A stretch of DNA of 64,000 nucleotides from Sipunculus nudus (Eukaryota; Annelida; Sipuncula; Golfingiida; Sipunculidae). Made by a program: the position numbers and the translations under genes. This document shows positions 24,002 to 38,462 of this stretch, piece after piece (the first letter of the stretch is position 1; each line of letters begins with the position of its first letter). The notes under the pieces were generated by a model. That model was not told where the DNA came from. It was given only the letters and a program-made list of their open reading frames with translations, and did no database searches. The stretch lies in NCBI GenBank assembly GCA_026874595.1, contig CM049317.1, positions 70,949,618-71,013,617 on the forward strand. The letters run 5' to 3'.

Positions 24002-26298
24002 CGTATTTATTTTAAAAAATAACAAGATTTCTGAAATGTATCTATAATTTTCAGAAACATTTTGTATTAGTTATAATATCAACAAATTTCATGGACTCTG
24101 AATTTCTTTGTTTATCATAAACGTAGTATTTACAGAGATTCTGTGTGTCATAATATAACAACAATTTAAAATATCCTCATTAAAACAAAAAAAAAATGAC
24201 ATTCAATACATACAGACGTAAGATTTGTGAAAACATTTACAAGCATTTTTGAGCAAAGAGCTTTTATGCTCACGATGTGATTCGCTATGTTGGTGTTCCA
24301 CTTTCATCTCAAAACCTTGGGTCTCTATTTTAATATATTTGAATTAATATGGTATGTAGTTTGATCCAAAGATCTGACAAATGACTTTGATATCTATATA
24401 TTTTTGAAGATTGTGATATTCCTAGCTTTATATGAAAACTAGCATATTGGCTCATTTTTAGCAGCATGGAAAAACTCTTGGATTTATTTATGAATTTATT
24501 CATCTATAAAATTTTATGAATTTTCATTAGGTTAAATTTGAATGGAACATAAATTCCTACTTTTAAAAAATCACAAAATATATTACCGAGTAAAATGTTC
24601 CAAAAATTAAGCGCGTGTAATTTCGAAGAAATTACGGGGCAATATTCTATATAATGATTAACAATGACATGTGTTATTTATAATATGTTCAACGAAAATT
24701 GACCCTACTTCCGTTATTTAGTTGGCTGGTTTAAAATACAAGGTTTCACATATGACCGATCGGAAACACTTTGAGCCAAGCGGGTTCACACAGCTAAAAA
24801 TGTTGGCACGCCCCAGGCACTATAAGTCGTGTTCCAGCTGACACGTGGCTTCTAACCCTGCTTGAATAGTGATCACATGCAAAAGCGATGTCCACAAAGT
24901 ATTTATACTGCAGTCACTCTTACATCTGTCTTGTTGAAGACACACGCGATTAGCATAGGTTTAAACCAGGGAATTTTAATGCATCAAGGTAGAGTACTCA
25001 CAAGCTTATTCCTACTAATATAAAACAATAATTAAAACCATTATTTAATGTGTAGCACAAATTTAAAACAAAAAGTATATTGTGCAATTTTTTTTAATTT
25101 ATTGCCGTTGATGATGATTCAAGGCCTAATGCATCTAGAACATAACCTATGGAATATCAAAATGCCTTAACTTAATTGTTTTAAAAATGCATAGGCTGAC
25201 CACATATCAGTAGTGGCTTATCAAGTATCATTTTGAGTATCTGTACCACAAACCACCTCTTTGCATCTCTCAGTTACTGCTGGTCCTCATTTCGCCCACG
25301 TGGATCATTTGTACAGTATGATCGAATTCCATTACACCATCCCTGCAATATTTTATCATATGCTATACAACTATGTTTACCGAACATACGTGACATCAGT
25401 AACACATGGCTCAACCAGTGCACGTAACGCCGCAATTTGACCAAACTGTCAAATTCTATATTGACGCTTTTTTATGTCTCATATAAGAGTAGGTGGTGGT
25501 TTTAAAGTATAATAATGTTATACCAACTTACTAGCAACACCATCCTTCATATACTTTGGCACTGAAGATATAAACCAAATGGATTCTTAACTAGATGGAG
25601 TTGGTCAGAAACTTGATTAGAGACTAAAAATTACTGTTAACAGAAGCACTGCCCCAACGTACCGAGCTCAACCCAACCTCTGGCCAGAGGACACTACTCG
25701 TGCGTTAGCTTGATATTTTATTCCTAGTTTCTTCTCTTGCAACAGATAGACATGTACATCAAAACAAACGGTGAGTATCCGTCGATTGTGAATAAAATCA
25801 TTATGACTTTTCAGATAGAGTTATATTTGTTTTAATTGCGAGACATTTGGCCAAACATGAAAGCCATAATAATTAAGAACAATGTGTTTAACAAGGAAAC
25901 CAGAAGTAGACACGTCCTAGAAGCATTATAATACAGTTTGTCTAAACCCATATATACATTACTGATACGCCGATATTTAACTATTAAGTTACCAAACCAT
26001 TATAATCACTATACAGTATCGTCAAGATGCAGTTCCTCTGTGTAACTGAATACAATTTTAATTAACGTTCTTTAGCGGTATTTGGCGAATCATGCAAAGT
26101 CCTTAATTAATAATTCCATAATTCATAATTACGATTAGGTTGAAAAAAAATACCGTTCAAATTGTTAGGGTATTGGCTCATATTCATTGCCTTATAATTC
26201 ATCAGCTAGGTCAGGATTCTGTAACACCTTTACTTTCATTCATAGAGGTTGTACTAGGAAAGCTCGGACCACCAGTGATGTTGATCAAGGCGATTTTT
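24002..26298 (+). pseudogene. A3: truncated A-type unit ending inside exon 1
   Basis: 24002-26298 follows the 5' part of unit A1 (about 340-2515), including the upstream block (24730-24900), the TTTATA (24902-24907), the donor-like AAG|GTAGAG, and the acceptor before GTTGTA. In exon 1 the first ATG is GTG; the second Met (26278) is kept. After ATGTTGATCAAGGCGATT the homology stops (about 26298) and unrelated repeat DNA follows. No further exon remains. Confidence 0.6.
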
Positions 26299-26336
26299 AG
26301 CTCAGCAGACTGTAAGTCATCTCAGCTATAGTGATC

Positions 26337-26395
26337 ACTCTTTGTCCGTCGTCCGTCCGGCCATCCGGTCATCCGCCCGTCTGTCCGTTAACAAG
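26337..26395. repeat. GTCC/CATCC-rich tract, start of a dispersed repeat
   Basis: CGTCGTCCGTCCGGCCATCC and similar units, followed by a stretch of the 'AACCACTGGACCTGGAATCTTTTAACTTTACATC' kind. This style of repeat is common in molluscan genomes (general knowledge, not checked). Confidence 0.5.
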
Positions 26396-26399
26396 GCAC

Positions 26400-28250
26400 A
26401 AATCGTAACCACTGGACCTGGAATCTTTTAACTTTACATCCAGAGAGGTCCATGAAAAATCTCCTTGGAAACCTGGAATTAGGTCTCTGTTACCCATATT
26501 CTTTAAGCTATGGAGCTCCGAAGTACCCCGTAACAACATATATTGTTATCATGCAACAAGTAGTGGCTAACATAGGCTCTTGGTTTTCCCGAATGCAAAC
26601 TCAATTTCACCTCAGTTAGTCATTTATTTACAAAATGTCGAAATTATCGATCTATGAAAAGATATTCCGATGCCTTATGTCCGAATCGCTGTGTTGCAAT
26701 ATACTGATATATTATCAATCTCGCGCACCTATGATTTGAGTAATTACTCTCAATATTTCTCATTCGTGTCTTTCCCCAGTAGTATATAAAAATGTAAGGG
26801 AGAAACAAGAAAGCAGAACGGGAAAGTTGCCAAATTTGAACTTGTGTTTATATTGCATTACAATACATGGCAATAACAAAAGTCTCTTATATAAGTACAT
26901 TGAGCTATTGCTTTGCGTATTAAGGTGACATGGGCATATTTGAAGGTTAGCAACGAGTTGTGGAACAGATACGGCAAACGAATAAACTGTTTTCACGTTT
27001 GTGGGCTGCTGGAGATAACGAAAGGGTCTTTGGGCAAACCTACGAAACTTTACTTACTGTAAAAAAGTGCCTTTGTGATAATTTCGTACAATTCACATGC
27101 ATTATTGGTTTCTTTTAAGAATTTACTTACTTACCATTGGTATTTGACAATGAATTATCATAACCATAGTAGGTTTGTTGTTTGCTAAAATATTTTAAGT
27201 ATTCTCCAGGTAGAACTAGCTAAGTATTTAATAATATTTAGTGTAGGACTGAATACTGTGGTTGCCTTTATATCGGCGGGGCTGCAATTTCGCGGTTTTT
27301 ATATTTTTAAAAGTTTCACGGGGTTCCTTTTTCGCGCTCTACCATTGGTCTAGTAGTATATTTTATTATCAAAAATAATTTCATTTACCGGTGTTTTCAC
27401 TGTTATCTGGGTCTACTATTTCTCTGTCCGGATGTCGCATGTTCGAACATTCACAGACGGCTGAGCAGACGCCTGCGGGAAGCACTGACCCCGCTGGCTG
27501 TAATTAGTTCAGGGCCGAGGCTCATTAAAAACAACTCAAATGTTATTAAGGTGTGTCGAGAAACCAACCCGTAACTACAAAACCGTATATTAAGTTTGTT
27601 TAGGGAAACTGTCTTGATAAGGGTATCTTACTCCTGTTAATTAAAAGTGGAGTCGTAATCACCTGCTCAACCAGTAGTTTCAGTATCAAAGGCAGGGATG
27701 TGACCAGAATAATTTGAGTGCCGTTTATGTTGCTAATTACTTCCATATAGGTGGAAGAAGGAACCGTATTCAGTTTCTCACAGTTAAAATCTGAAGAAAA
27801 AACATAATATTCTACTGTTTTACGGCACTTTTGCCCGAAAATGAACTGTGACCTTTCAAATAAATTCAAAATTCACGTCATCACTAGCCAATTATACATC
27901 GTTTGGCGCGTCATGATTTCACAGAATTAGTCTTTTATACAGTTACAAGGTGGCGTAACCCTAGCGGCTATATTCTCTACTTTAGTGGCACATTTTATTC
28001 ATTAATATGACATAATACGGCACAATGTGAAAGAGTACCTTCTACTCAATATTCTTTTTTAAGCGGCACTGGATGTCATCTAACTTGGCACATATACACG
28101 TAATTTTTAAATATTACTACCCAGCGGGCATTGACACATTCCAGTCATGTGCTGGGGGAAAGGAATAACTGCCGGGGGCGTCCGCCGGCGTTAGCACGCA
28201 CCTGGAAAGGATCCTGGTTTTTTGCATCTAACCCAACCGATATTATTTTA
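26400..28250. other. Spacer between A3 and C3, no gene recognised
   Basis: Open frames here (26760-26996 and 27600-27869, both -) show no recognisable domain or paralogue. About 27270-27330 contains CGCGGTTTTTAT and TTTCACGGGG, like the fold-back repeat at 28400. Confidence 0.3.
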
Positions 28251-28394
28251 AATGGGCCCTGTCATTCTCCCTGAATCATTTAACGTATATGCACCAGGCT
28301 CGATGGACATCACCACGTAGCTATAGGTAAATCTCAACTGTCGCAAACTATCGGCAGCTTCTGAAATTAATTATCATGGTCTGGTATATATGCA

Positions 28395-28485
28395 TCCAAA
28401 ACTGCGTGGTTTCAATTTCGTGGTCAGAGAGCGACCGCGAATATCGCGAATTTGAAACCACCGCGAACAAGACGACAACCACCGA
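28395..28485. mobile_element. Fold-back element (GTGGTTTCAATTTCG ... CGCGAATTTGAAACCACCGCG)
   Basis: The two arms are complementary (GGTTTCAAATTCGCG type), so this is an inverted-repeat element. It lies immediately before C3 exon 3. No transposase seen. Confidence 0.45.
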
Positions 28486-28502
28486 ATGTACCGGGCTTGT
28501 AG

Positions 28503-28655
28503 CCAGCATCTTGGCATATTTTGAAAAACTTAGACAAATAGCATTGAGAAAATTCCTCTGGGTAAAGGCGTCATTGATGTCTACCGAAACCTCGTGGTGC
28601 AAGTCTCCTACTATGAGCAAGACACGACCGACTGTATAGAAAAGATAACTGGCAG
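28503..28655 (+). pseudogene. C3: exon 3 of a C-type NTF2-like gene, one frameshift
   Basis: After the acceptor CTTGTAG the exon reads ASILAYFEKLRQIAL, then, after a 1-nt frame change, KIPLGKGVIDVYRNLVVQVS, YYEQDTTDCIEKITG and donor GTATGT. This lines up with A1 EGRRAYFRNYEKEGIT and GTGHIEVFGDLAVKIYHY. Length 153 nt, against 151 in A1 and B2 (or 154 with the missing base restored). Just upstream, 28280-28326 (YAPGSMDITT followed by GTAAAT) may be a worn exon 2 end. No exon 4 was found. This is the best-kept C exon 3. Confidence 0.6.
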
Positions 28656-28899
28656 GTATGTACATGTACTTATTGACCCAAGTACTTGAAGCTACGAACG
28701 GTCTGGACAGTCGAATGATATCATGGTTCTATCATAGGGCTGTAGTCACTATTCCAAGATCGGTGGTCTTGGAATCAGGTAGTGTTTCTAGTGAAATAAA
28801 AGTATTTTATTTAATTCTATTTAATTTTCTATTTAATCAAAAACTAGTTAAGCCCGCCGATTAGCAACTTTTATTTAACTAGTCATTATAAAAGCAACG

Positions 28900-29288
28900 A
28901 AGATTATATGCAGTAACGTACACTGAGTCAAGTTCTCTATTAACGGTTTTCTTGCTCGTATAAGAGTTGTTTGTGGTTTGAAAATCCAATCTTGTTATAC
29001 CAAATTGCATGAAACACCGACCCTCATACACTTTGGCGCTGAAGACATAAATCATAATGGATACTTGGTTAGCTTGGTCAGCACCATCACTGCTTCTTAT
29101 CCTTAATACATAAGTAACGTTGATAACATTGGGTTAATTGCCAAGACAAATAAAATACTCCAACGAAACAGTACCTAAGTTACGAGTTCATATTTCGGTA
29201 CATACCTGTTTAAAAGGAAGTCCTGTGTAAATGCAATGGTTCGATATTGAAAAACAACATTGATGTTAATACATTTTAAATAATCATT

Positions 29289-29335
<47 letters not shown>

Positions 29336-30440
29336 TAACGATCTTCATCCTTTCATCATAAAAAGTGTAAGCCAACATCCATAAAAAATATATCGACATA
29401 AATTGACATTTTATTTTGTAAATAAATAACAACTACAATATCGACCACCGCTTTTGATGATAATTAGTGATTAAAATAATCATCTTGGTTGTTCTGTTAT
29501 GTATGATTTGGGAATGAGATCCAAGTTCTATTCGGTGGAAATATTTTTTTTCTGACAGCTGGGATAAAACCTTTGCTTTAGGTAAAATGATGAGAAAATA
29601 TTTGCTCATCAATCTCTATCAAAGAACACTGGATGTTAGCCATATAAAAAGTAGAAAGTTGGCAAGTATTTTTTGACATTTCACGACATTAGGAGGGAAA
29701 ATAAAGTAATATATGTTTGAGCTTTTATAATCTCTTGTTTTTTGTCGCAAAAATCAAGGTTTCTGACCCATAAGGTTTGTTGTAAATACAGATTAATCTC
29801 AAAGAAGTTTGGGTCAAACTGATTTATATTTGAACCAGGTAATGATTCTTTATTCTTATTTCGTGTCCATTGATTTTTACAAGTTTACAAGACAAGGTAT
29901 ATTAGTTGTGATTTCAAAGACTTTTCTTCATGCATTCGTGCGAGGGATCCGTTGATTGTGATTTACTGTTATAAAAAGAAAAGAAGTGGAACAAACAATT
30001 TAAGACACATTTATGAAAATAATACGTGCATGAAATAAAAAAAATGTATCAACACTCTGCAGTTTTTGTCAAGAAACGTGCATGATATATTACTCAAACG
30101 GTGCCTTTTCGCTGTTAAGCAATACGAACATAATTCATTGAGTTTTAAAAATTGTTATATGTATTTGATTTATTCATTTTGCATGGAGGAATATTACAAC
30201 GCTGACATGATTCAGGAACTGAATTGATTTCAAAAGTAAATGGTGTATTAATTAACAACATATACTGAATTTGTAAAGCAGTTGTGTTTATAACCTAAGG
30301 TCAGGTTATTGACCAAATGACAAGGCATTAAACTGTTCCCTAAATAAAGCTAAGCAGATGGTAATTACAAATTAGTCTTCAGAATCAGCTTACTATTTAG
30401 TTGTTTATGTTAGCCTTGACAATACTGATACTATATCTCT
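28900..30440. other. Mosaic spacer of partial unit copies
   Basis: 28955-29090 matches 1630-1790 of unit A1; 29095-29170 matches about 23190-23270; 29840-30310 matches about 23330-23900. A (TA)n tract lies at 29293-29333. No gene. Confidence 0.4.
29293..29333. repeat. (TA)n microsatellite
   Basis: About 40 nt of pure TA in the spacer. Confidence 0.9.
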
Positions 30441-30740
30441 TGTTACGAAGACAAATTCCTCAGGGAAAAACATTGGGCCGATCCCGAATTCGAACCCATG
30501 TTGGTGGCGCAGAAGTCCGGCGTATCAACTATCTCTAGTAAAGCAAGCTTCACTAGCGAGATATTTCGGTCCGCTTTTATGTCAACCCGTTACACACCCC
30601 CTCTTAAGAGCGCTCTTCTATCAGAACAAGACTATTATATCCCAGGAGTCCCACTTGGTGGGCTTATTCCCTGGGGCACAAAGTTTACGGTGTTCCCAGA
30701 CAAGCGCTCTTTTTGTTACGAAGATAAGTTTTATGTTACG
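30440..30740 (-). mobile_element. tRNA-derived SINE, copy 3 (reverse)
   Basis: On the - strand the B-box GGGTTCGAATTCGGGATCGG (about 30474-30499) and the tRNA-like core are followed at the far side by the same flanking motifs as copy 1 (TGATAGAAGAGCGCTCTTAA). It sits just left of the start of block 2. Confidence 0.55.
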
Positions 30741-33439
30741 GAACCTAATATCAACAAATCACGTATGAGTGATGAACATAAATTTTGTAATGGAAAAAAT
30801 CAGATTCTATAACACTAGGCAGCATGAAATGTCTAGGGGAATGAATAAAGAAGTCAGTGCTTTTTTATTATTAAATATCTATAATTTATTCCTAAAACAA
30901 CCCTAAAATTACAATACACTAAATCAATACAATTACACAGTATAACAGCAGTACAACAGCAAATCAATACACTCACACAGTAAAATAAACAAAGTGCACA
31001 TTACCTCGATACCACCACTGTCACAGCGACAAGTCTGTTTAAGCCTATAAATCAGATGAACGGTTCAAACAAATCTTCTCAGAGAATATCAGTCCAATGT
31101 AAAACTCTTGTAACAATCCCGAAAGCAAACTGAAGACTATAAAAGATCCGTTAAAAATCCAGATGAAAATCTGAAGAAAATCTATAATTGCCGCACTTAT
31201 CGGAATAGGTCCCACAAACTGACTTACACGCTTCTGTGGCCGCTGGAATATTCTCTCACCTCTCTCTCGGCACATTTGAACCGTGCCCTCAGTGATGTAT
31301 TTTTTTAATAATGAGATTTTTTAAATGTATTTACGCCTTTCAGAAACATTCTGTATGAGTTTTAAAATAAGTTATGAATTCAAACAAATGACTGACTATA
31401 TCCTAATGTCTTTATTTATCACAAACGAAGTATTTACAAAGATTTTGTGTATCGTAACACCACTTCTAGATCTATTTATTTTAAAGATTGAGTTATTAAA
31501 ACTTCCCATAAAAACTAGCATTTAGGGCTCATGTTCAACAGTATGAAAATGCCCTTTGCTTTATCTAAGCATTTATTACGTTTCCTGCATGTTAAATTTG
31601 GATGGGGTTATAATTTCTAACATTTCTGTTAAAAATAACCAATAATCAGGTAATAAATTTCGAGTATAACTTGCCAAACATGATATGAGGAACATGAGAA
31701 ATGGTTGCATTTAAGCTAAAACCTGGTTTCAGTTAAAGCTAAAAACTGTCTAAGGAATTTGTGAGAATTTTTTTTTCCATACAATGACAAACAAAGACAA
31801 GTGTTAGTCAGAATATGTGCAATGAAAAGGGATCTTATCTTCGATATTTGATTGCACTGGTTTAAAATGCAAGGTTTCACAAAAAACAGCTGGAAAACAC
31901 TTTGACCCAAGCCTGTTGGCGCAGCTTAGAATGTTGGCACGCCCCAGGCACTAGAAACCGTGCCCCACCTGACGCGTGCCTAGTAACTCTACTTGAATGA
32001 TAATCAGGTACAAAAGCGATATCCACAAAGCATTTATACAACAGTCACCCATACACCTGTCATTTAGAAGACACACACGTGATTAGCATCGTGATACGAC
32101 AAGGTAGGGTACACACAAGTTTATTAAGTAATACCATTATTTAATATGTAGAACAAATTTACAATAAAAAGTATATTGTGCAGTATTTATGAACGTTATT
32201 GCCGTTGATGATGATACAAGGCCTAATGCAACCATTATCTAACCTATGGATTATTCCAATGCCTTAATTTTGTTGATTTAAAAATGCATAGGCTGACCAC
32301 ATATCAGTGGTGGCTTATCAAGTTTCATTTTGTGTATTTGTTATACAAATCCAATCTCTGTATCTGTCAATTACTTCAGGTCCTCATTTCGCCCACGTGG
32401 AACTTTGTACAGATTGATAGAATTTCACTGCACTACCCCTGCAACCTTTCATTCTGTGATATACAACTATGTTTAACGAATCTTTACGGTATCAGTGACA
32501 CTTGGCTGCCTTGGCCAGTAACACCGCAATTTGACCACACTGCCAATATTTATATTGACGCATTTTTAGGGCTCGTATAAGAGTGGTTCATGGTTTGAAA
32601 GTACAAACATATTATACCAAATTACTAGAAACTCCCGAACCTCATACACTTTGGCACTGAAGACATACACCATAATGGAATCTTGACTAGATGGAGTTGG
32701 TCACTAACTTGTTTAGAGACTAACAATTACTTTTAACATAAGCACTGCCCCCAGGTACCGAGCTCTACCCAACCTCTGACCAAAGGATCACTTCACTTGC
32801 GTTTGCTTGTTTATTAATTCCTCATTTCTTCTCTTGAAACAAACAAGAAAACAAACGAACAGTGTGCTACGTTTGTAAAAGAAATTATCATAACTTTTCA
32901 GATAGAGTAATTTTTGTTTTATTTGCAAGACAATGGTTGAAACATATCAGCTTCTCATACAGAAAGAATTGTTATCCAGAATAATTAAGAACAATAAGTT
33001 TGTAAAGGCGGCCAGAAGTAGACAGGTCGAAGAAACTGATAGACATTAAAATACAACTTGAACCTATATATATATATATATACATTACTGATACGCTGAT
33101 ATTCAACTGTTAAGGTATCAGAAACAGTGTAATCAAATCAGTTCTTTTTTTAAGTGAATAAACATATTGGTCCACAAATTCAAATGTGAAAATCTCATTG
33201 AAATGGAAATTTTTTTTTCCGTATACCCTATTACAACGCTAATTAACTGGTTCTTTGGTGTTATTAAGCGGAATTTAAAATTTTAATCAAAATTACTTTG
33301 AATAAGAAACAAAATAGCGTTCAATTTGTTTGGTAATTGGCTCATCTTTATTGTGTTAAATTACATCGGCCATGTCAACTATCTGCAGAACCTTTACTAT
33401 TACCAAATACAGGTTGTATTGGAAACGCTCGGACCACCA

Positions 33440-34675
33440 ATGATGTTGATCAAGGCGATTATTCTAATACTTCTGGCTATGCCAATGCCAATGAGGTGTG
33501 ATAAATCCAAGGACAAGATTAGACATTCAATTGGTAAACATGTTTTTTATAATTTGGAATTAATTTTGTTTTTTGTGCTTTTGCCATAGTCCTTTTATCT
33601 TGTTCTTGAGTTCACTTTAGTCTTGGTTATGAAGTAATTCATCACTGGATATTAATGCCCTCCATATGTTTCGATTCCCCATCTTTTGTCAAAGTCCACC
33701 CTTTTCTTCCCTTAGAGACACTACTTGGCAAATAATCCATCCCTTTATACAATAAAACCATCCGGGTCCATCTTTTCTATCAGAAGTTGTCACGTAAAAT
33801 ACTGACATGACTAGCTTGAATAGACTTCTTTGAGGTTCCAAGGAATCTGGTGCGTGATACTGTCAAATGCAACTAACCTCTTGGCAAATAATTTCTCCCT
33901 TTATACAAAAAAACATCCGGGTCTATTTGTTTCATAGCTAACAAAAAAATAAGATGATCAGCTCAGGGTCTTATTACCTGGTGCTTCTTATTTCTCTTTA
34001 TCATCTAGATAACTCTGAAACACAAACATTTGTGGTGGGAATTTTCTGACAATATTTGAAAATGATATGTCTATAACAGTGATTAGTCAAAGAGTAATAC
34101 AGACTTTCACTGACGTATGTCTATATGCCGTGGCCCGACATCAGCAGTTGGCACTTTGCCAGTGGGATAAGGGTATAGTCTTAATACACAGGTCATGCAA
34201 TTATATTTTACCAAACATTTCAACTCTGTCTTAGTCAACATTAGTGAATAGTGAATCGAATCAAGATATCAGTGATAATTATAAGCTTTCACTCGAGTCG
34301 TGTTTTATTTTTCATATTCATGATATTTACACATAACGTCTTTATACACATGAACATTATTTTTTTAAATTACGTTTTCAAATAAAAATGATTTGGCATT
34401 ATATTATTCGACAAAGCTTTTACTTGATATTATAGCGAGACAACCAAATAACCTTTAGCAATGCAAGCACTTATAATAATAATTTTGTATCGATTCTGCA
34501 TTTATAGAAGAAAATATAAAACGAAAGATTCAAGAAATGGACCAAAGTAACCAGAAAACGTTACATTATATAAGGTTACGTCATGTTTCTTTTAAGGGAC
34601 ATATGTATCTGGGTGAGCGACGGAGGATCAGATGGACGTTGGAAAGTGGCATATGACTTGTGGAATGCCTCCTAA
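33440..34675 (+). pseudogene. A2: NTF2-like gene copy with internal deletion
   Basis: Exon 1 (33440-33533) is intact, with the same signal peptide as A1 and one G-to-R change near its end. Exon 2 starts correctly at 34508 but is cut after about 34542. A single deletion removed the rest of exon 2, intron 2, exon 3 and part of intron 3. Exon 4 (34597-34675) is open (KDICIWVSDGGSDGRWKVAY, then DLWNAS and TAA), though its acceptor now reads TTTAAG. The domain core is lost, so no folded product is expected. Confidence 0.8.
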
Positions 34676-35949
34676 ATCTTGCGGGGGCACCGTTTACGAT
34701 TGCAGTTAAACAACAAATGATTAAGTTCAATCAGTTCAAAAGGAGTTAAACACCAAACGATTTAATCTGATTAGTTCAAACCGATGCTATCTTCAATGTA
34801 TAATCCAACTTTTATCCAAATCATATATCCAGGGATATATGGTTCTCTGTAATTTCATTTTAAAACTGAAATAAAAATCAGTCTTTAAAAACTCATGAAA
34901 CTGAACTCTTTTTACATCTTGTTTTACGCCCTTTCTGTTACGATTAACACATTTATCTGTATACGCTATCAGCAAGTACAATATTTTGTTGTTTTTTCTT
35001 AACGTTTCTAGTATATTTGTTATCTCTTGCGCATCAATTCAAGGTAAAGTTAGTTAAATTGATCACGAAATTCATAAAAAAAATCCCAAGTTTATCCGTT
35101 AATCAAACTTTCATTGAAGACAAAGATACCGGAAAAGACCATTAGCGTACTAGTTAAATACCATTCATGGAGTCTTGGAAATATTGATCACTGATGAATG
35201 TCTGATGAAACATGTATGTTTTACGACACCAAAAGTGAGATGAAGATGAAAGACTTCAGGTTTTCTCAAAATATTTGTGAAACATAAATATTAAATGCCG
35301 CTTTAATATTTGAAGAACACAGAATGCACGGTCCTTATCGTAAAGGCTACGTTTATGGGACTTGGAACTAACAGCCTGTCTTTAATTTCAATATGCAAAT
35401 TCATCTGTCAATTTTCAAACGCCAATGGACACTAATTGTAAGTTTGTCGAAAGAGAGAGATCAGAAATTATTTTGATAAAACATAAAGCATATTGTTAAT
35501 ATCATCATAATATATGTTAATATCGAGTCAAGTGTGGTGCTGCTAGTTTGTAATAAGAGATACAAAATAACCAAAACGGCTGTCTACACTGTGAATTCAA
35601 TGGGGAAACGGGTACAGGATTTATTTCTCACATTTTATTCATTTCATATATAATTAGAAAAGTGATTAGAGAGTGCAGACCTCCACAAATAACCCCAATA
35701 TGTCATTTGTCATAAAAGCCGTTTCTACCGTTAAATATTCCTGGTTTCAGAATGTTATCTTATCAAAATTCATTAATTTTGTATCCTTGCTATCATTGCC
35801 GAGCTACGTGATGATTTCATCAAAATCCTTTGATAACCTCTTTTGTAATGTTGCTAATAGACAAACAAACATATGAACGCCGGAAAAAAAATTACCCCTG
35901 CCGCTTGGCAGAGGTAATAAACAGGTTAAGTCGAATATATTTACATACT
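34676..35949. other. 3' flank of A2
   Basis: Paired 40-bp repeats near 34701, an AATAAA near 34868, then sequence parallel to 4640-5730. No gene. Confidence 0.4.
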
Positions 35950-37798
35950 AATGCCCGGTATACACGCTTCGGCGTGACTCAACTCCACTGTTGTTAGTAG
36001 CTGACTGCTTCTGAACGACCCGACTCAACTGGACACAATTTTTTTTTCTGAAACTGCCGGAAACTGATATCGACTGGTGCCGACTCTGGTTGAGTCGCGT
36101 CGTTTTGACGCATACATGTTGCGACTCGACTCATCTCACCTCACCTGTACAGTTTTTGACCTGTTGAGTTGAGTCGGGTCGCAACATTAATGCCGTTACT
36201 TCTGAAGAAACTGACATAAGAAAAGCCCTCGAAACCTATACAAAGCTGTGAGAATCTGAACGAAACAGTGCTGTTTACTTTTGAACATCTGACAGTACAT
36301 GCTACGTCTGCACGTGAAAAGGCTACTCATAAGGGGAGAGATATTTGAGTACTGTTTTTTTCATGAAACACGTAGAAGTCCATTTGCTATGATATAACAA
36401 GAAATACTGTTGTCCAAGTAATGGAGTATGAGTTAAATAAATGAGAAAAGGAGATTTACATACAAATATATATCATTGATTCTTGAATATCAATATTATC
36501 ATGCACCACAAATCCTTAAAAATATAAAGTCATAACTTGATAACCACTACTACAAGTTATCAGGACATTAAAAATAATGTGTTCCCATGTGAAGTTAACA
36601 TTTATGTTGTTTGACTAAAATTATGAATTGTCCGTTTACTTATATGTATGTATAGGCTTAACTGTATATTTAATAACTGGCTGTAACAAAATGTTACGTA
36701 CATTGACCAAAGCGGCTTTTTTTGCATTTTCTGTCTCCATACATAAAAGATGTGACCATATTTCTAGAATATTTTAGTTGAAAGATTATGTTTACAAAAC
36801 AGATGAATGAATATTATAATAACTGTATATACTCACTAAGAAAATAATTAAATTAATAGTGTATTGCTACTTGCATTTGAAAGATGTCACTCGTCCACCA
36901 AATGCTGACATTAAAAAGAGGGACTTCCGGGTCTACGGAAAAATAGCGTACTTGAAAAGAATTGTATCTCGCGTTTGCCAAAGTCAGGGTTTAGGGTTCA
37001 TCTCTTGTAGGGGTTGAGGGTTTGGGGGAGCTTAAGCCATGTAATTTCTGTTTACAACAGGGCCATGGCTTATAAAAAACAATGAACAACAACCGTGACC
37101 TCTAAGCTGTACGTTGAATTACTGAAATCGTTTAGGGGAACGGTACGTAGTCCTCTATGACGTCACGCCTCGCACTGCAAATATGGCAATATAGTATCCT
37201 CTACGTCCCTGTGTAAACAAATATGCAATATACCCCAAAACTATTGTTTCCTATATTATTGCCGAGCTAGCTTAAACTTTCCCTCAAACTCCGTTGAAAT
37301 TTGTTGTGTTATTATGCTAACTGACAAACGGATTCACAGACACATACACACAGATAATCAGCCGCTGCTAGGCTTGGCAGAGATAAAAAATATAAGTGTT
37401 AGTGCACAAGGCCATTTTATCATCCCGTGAAAATTCTGATTTAAGCCAAGATTATATAACCTCCCCATTTGGCTTTTCTCTTAGAATAAACAGATATATC
37501 CACCCTTCCAAAAATGCATAGAAGACCCCTTTGGTTTCATGGCTTCACAAATATAATAATTTGAAATCCAACTCCGATTTTTTCCTCATTCATTCCGCCT
37601 TTGTGTCCAATACACCAGATGCGTCGCTCTGCCTCGCAGTTTTTTCTTGTATTGGCACTGATTGGTGCATGTGCCGATTTTTTTAAAGTCATAGAGTGAC
37701 CTTGGATCCTCGTGATTCAGAATTTGTTGTGACATGAAGATAAAATATTACGAAACTCTGCTTGTCTCAATATGCAGGGGTAGAGCATTTGCAACTGA

Positions 37799-37799
37799 A

Positions 37800-37839
<40 letters not shown>

Positions 37840-37851
37840 ATATATATATTT
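37799..37851. repeat. (TA)n microsatellite
   Basis: Expanded here against the short TATATA at about 7580 in A1 and 44092 in the repeated A tail. Confidence 0.9.
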
Positions 37852-38462
37852 GTATCATTGAAACTGCCAGGTGAACTAAGTAACAAATCTCAAACATTTT
37901 TATTGACTATCTAAAAGAAAAGGGTCAGTGGAATACACTACAGAAGGAATGTTGTGACCATTCTGAAATACAGAGCGGAAGTGACTAAATCTGTCATGAA
38001 AAGACTGTTGAGCACATCTGGCGTCTTCACGGTGTCTTTCCTGTTGCCTACTATACAACTGTGAGTTCCTCACTGAAGAAGGAGACAGGAGACAGGCTTA
38101 CCTCTGGTCTGGATACGATAATCAAGCTACATTGATGACCAATCTATTTATATTTATAACTCTTATTTTTGTCCTTACAAGACATAATTTTGAATCTTAA
38201 AAGTATTTTTAATTCTTAAACCTAACTTCATAACAGATGCACTTTAATACTTCTTCAAAAGCCTTTTCCCTAGCGATGAATGAAATACCTATAGGATTAT
38301 TTGTAACATATCAGTATTTATAAAACTGCTGTTTTAAAAATGCACGCTGTAATCTCCAAAAATGATTTCATCATATTAGAAATTCTACTACCGAAAAGGC
38401 TACCGTGTGTTTCCTTCAGTGGTAACATAAATATTTATTGATCGGGTTGAAGCTTTTATATA

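Larger units (their letters stand above)
30943..38271. repeat. Second copy of unit A (A2 part of block 2)
   Basis: Collinear with 1 to about 8023 at a starting offset of 30942, with scattered substitutions and indels. Includes the upstream block (31855-32032), TTTATA (32033-32038), the MITE-like element (35950-36195), dispersed repeat tails (35795-35920, 37255-37390) and the 3' block (37515-38170). Not a gene by itself. Confidence 0.85.
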
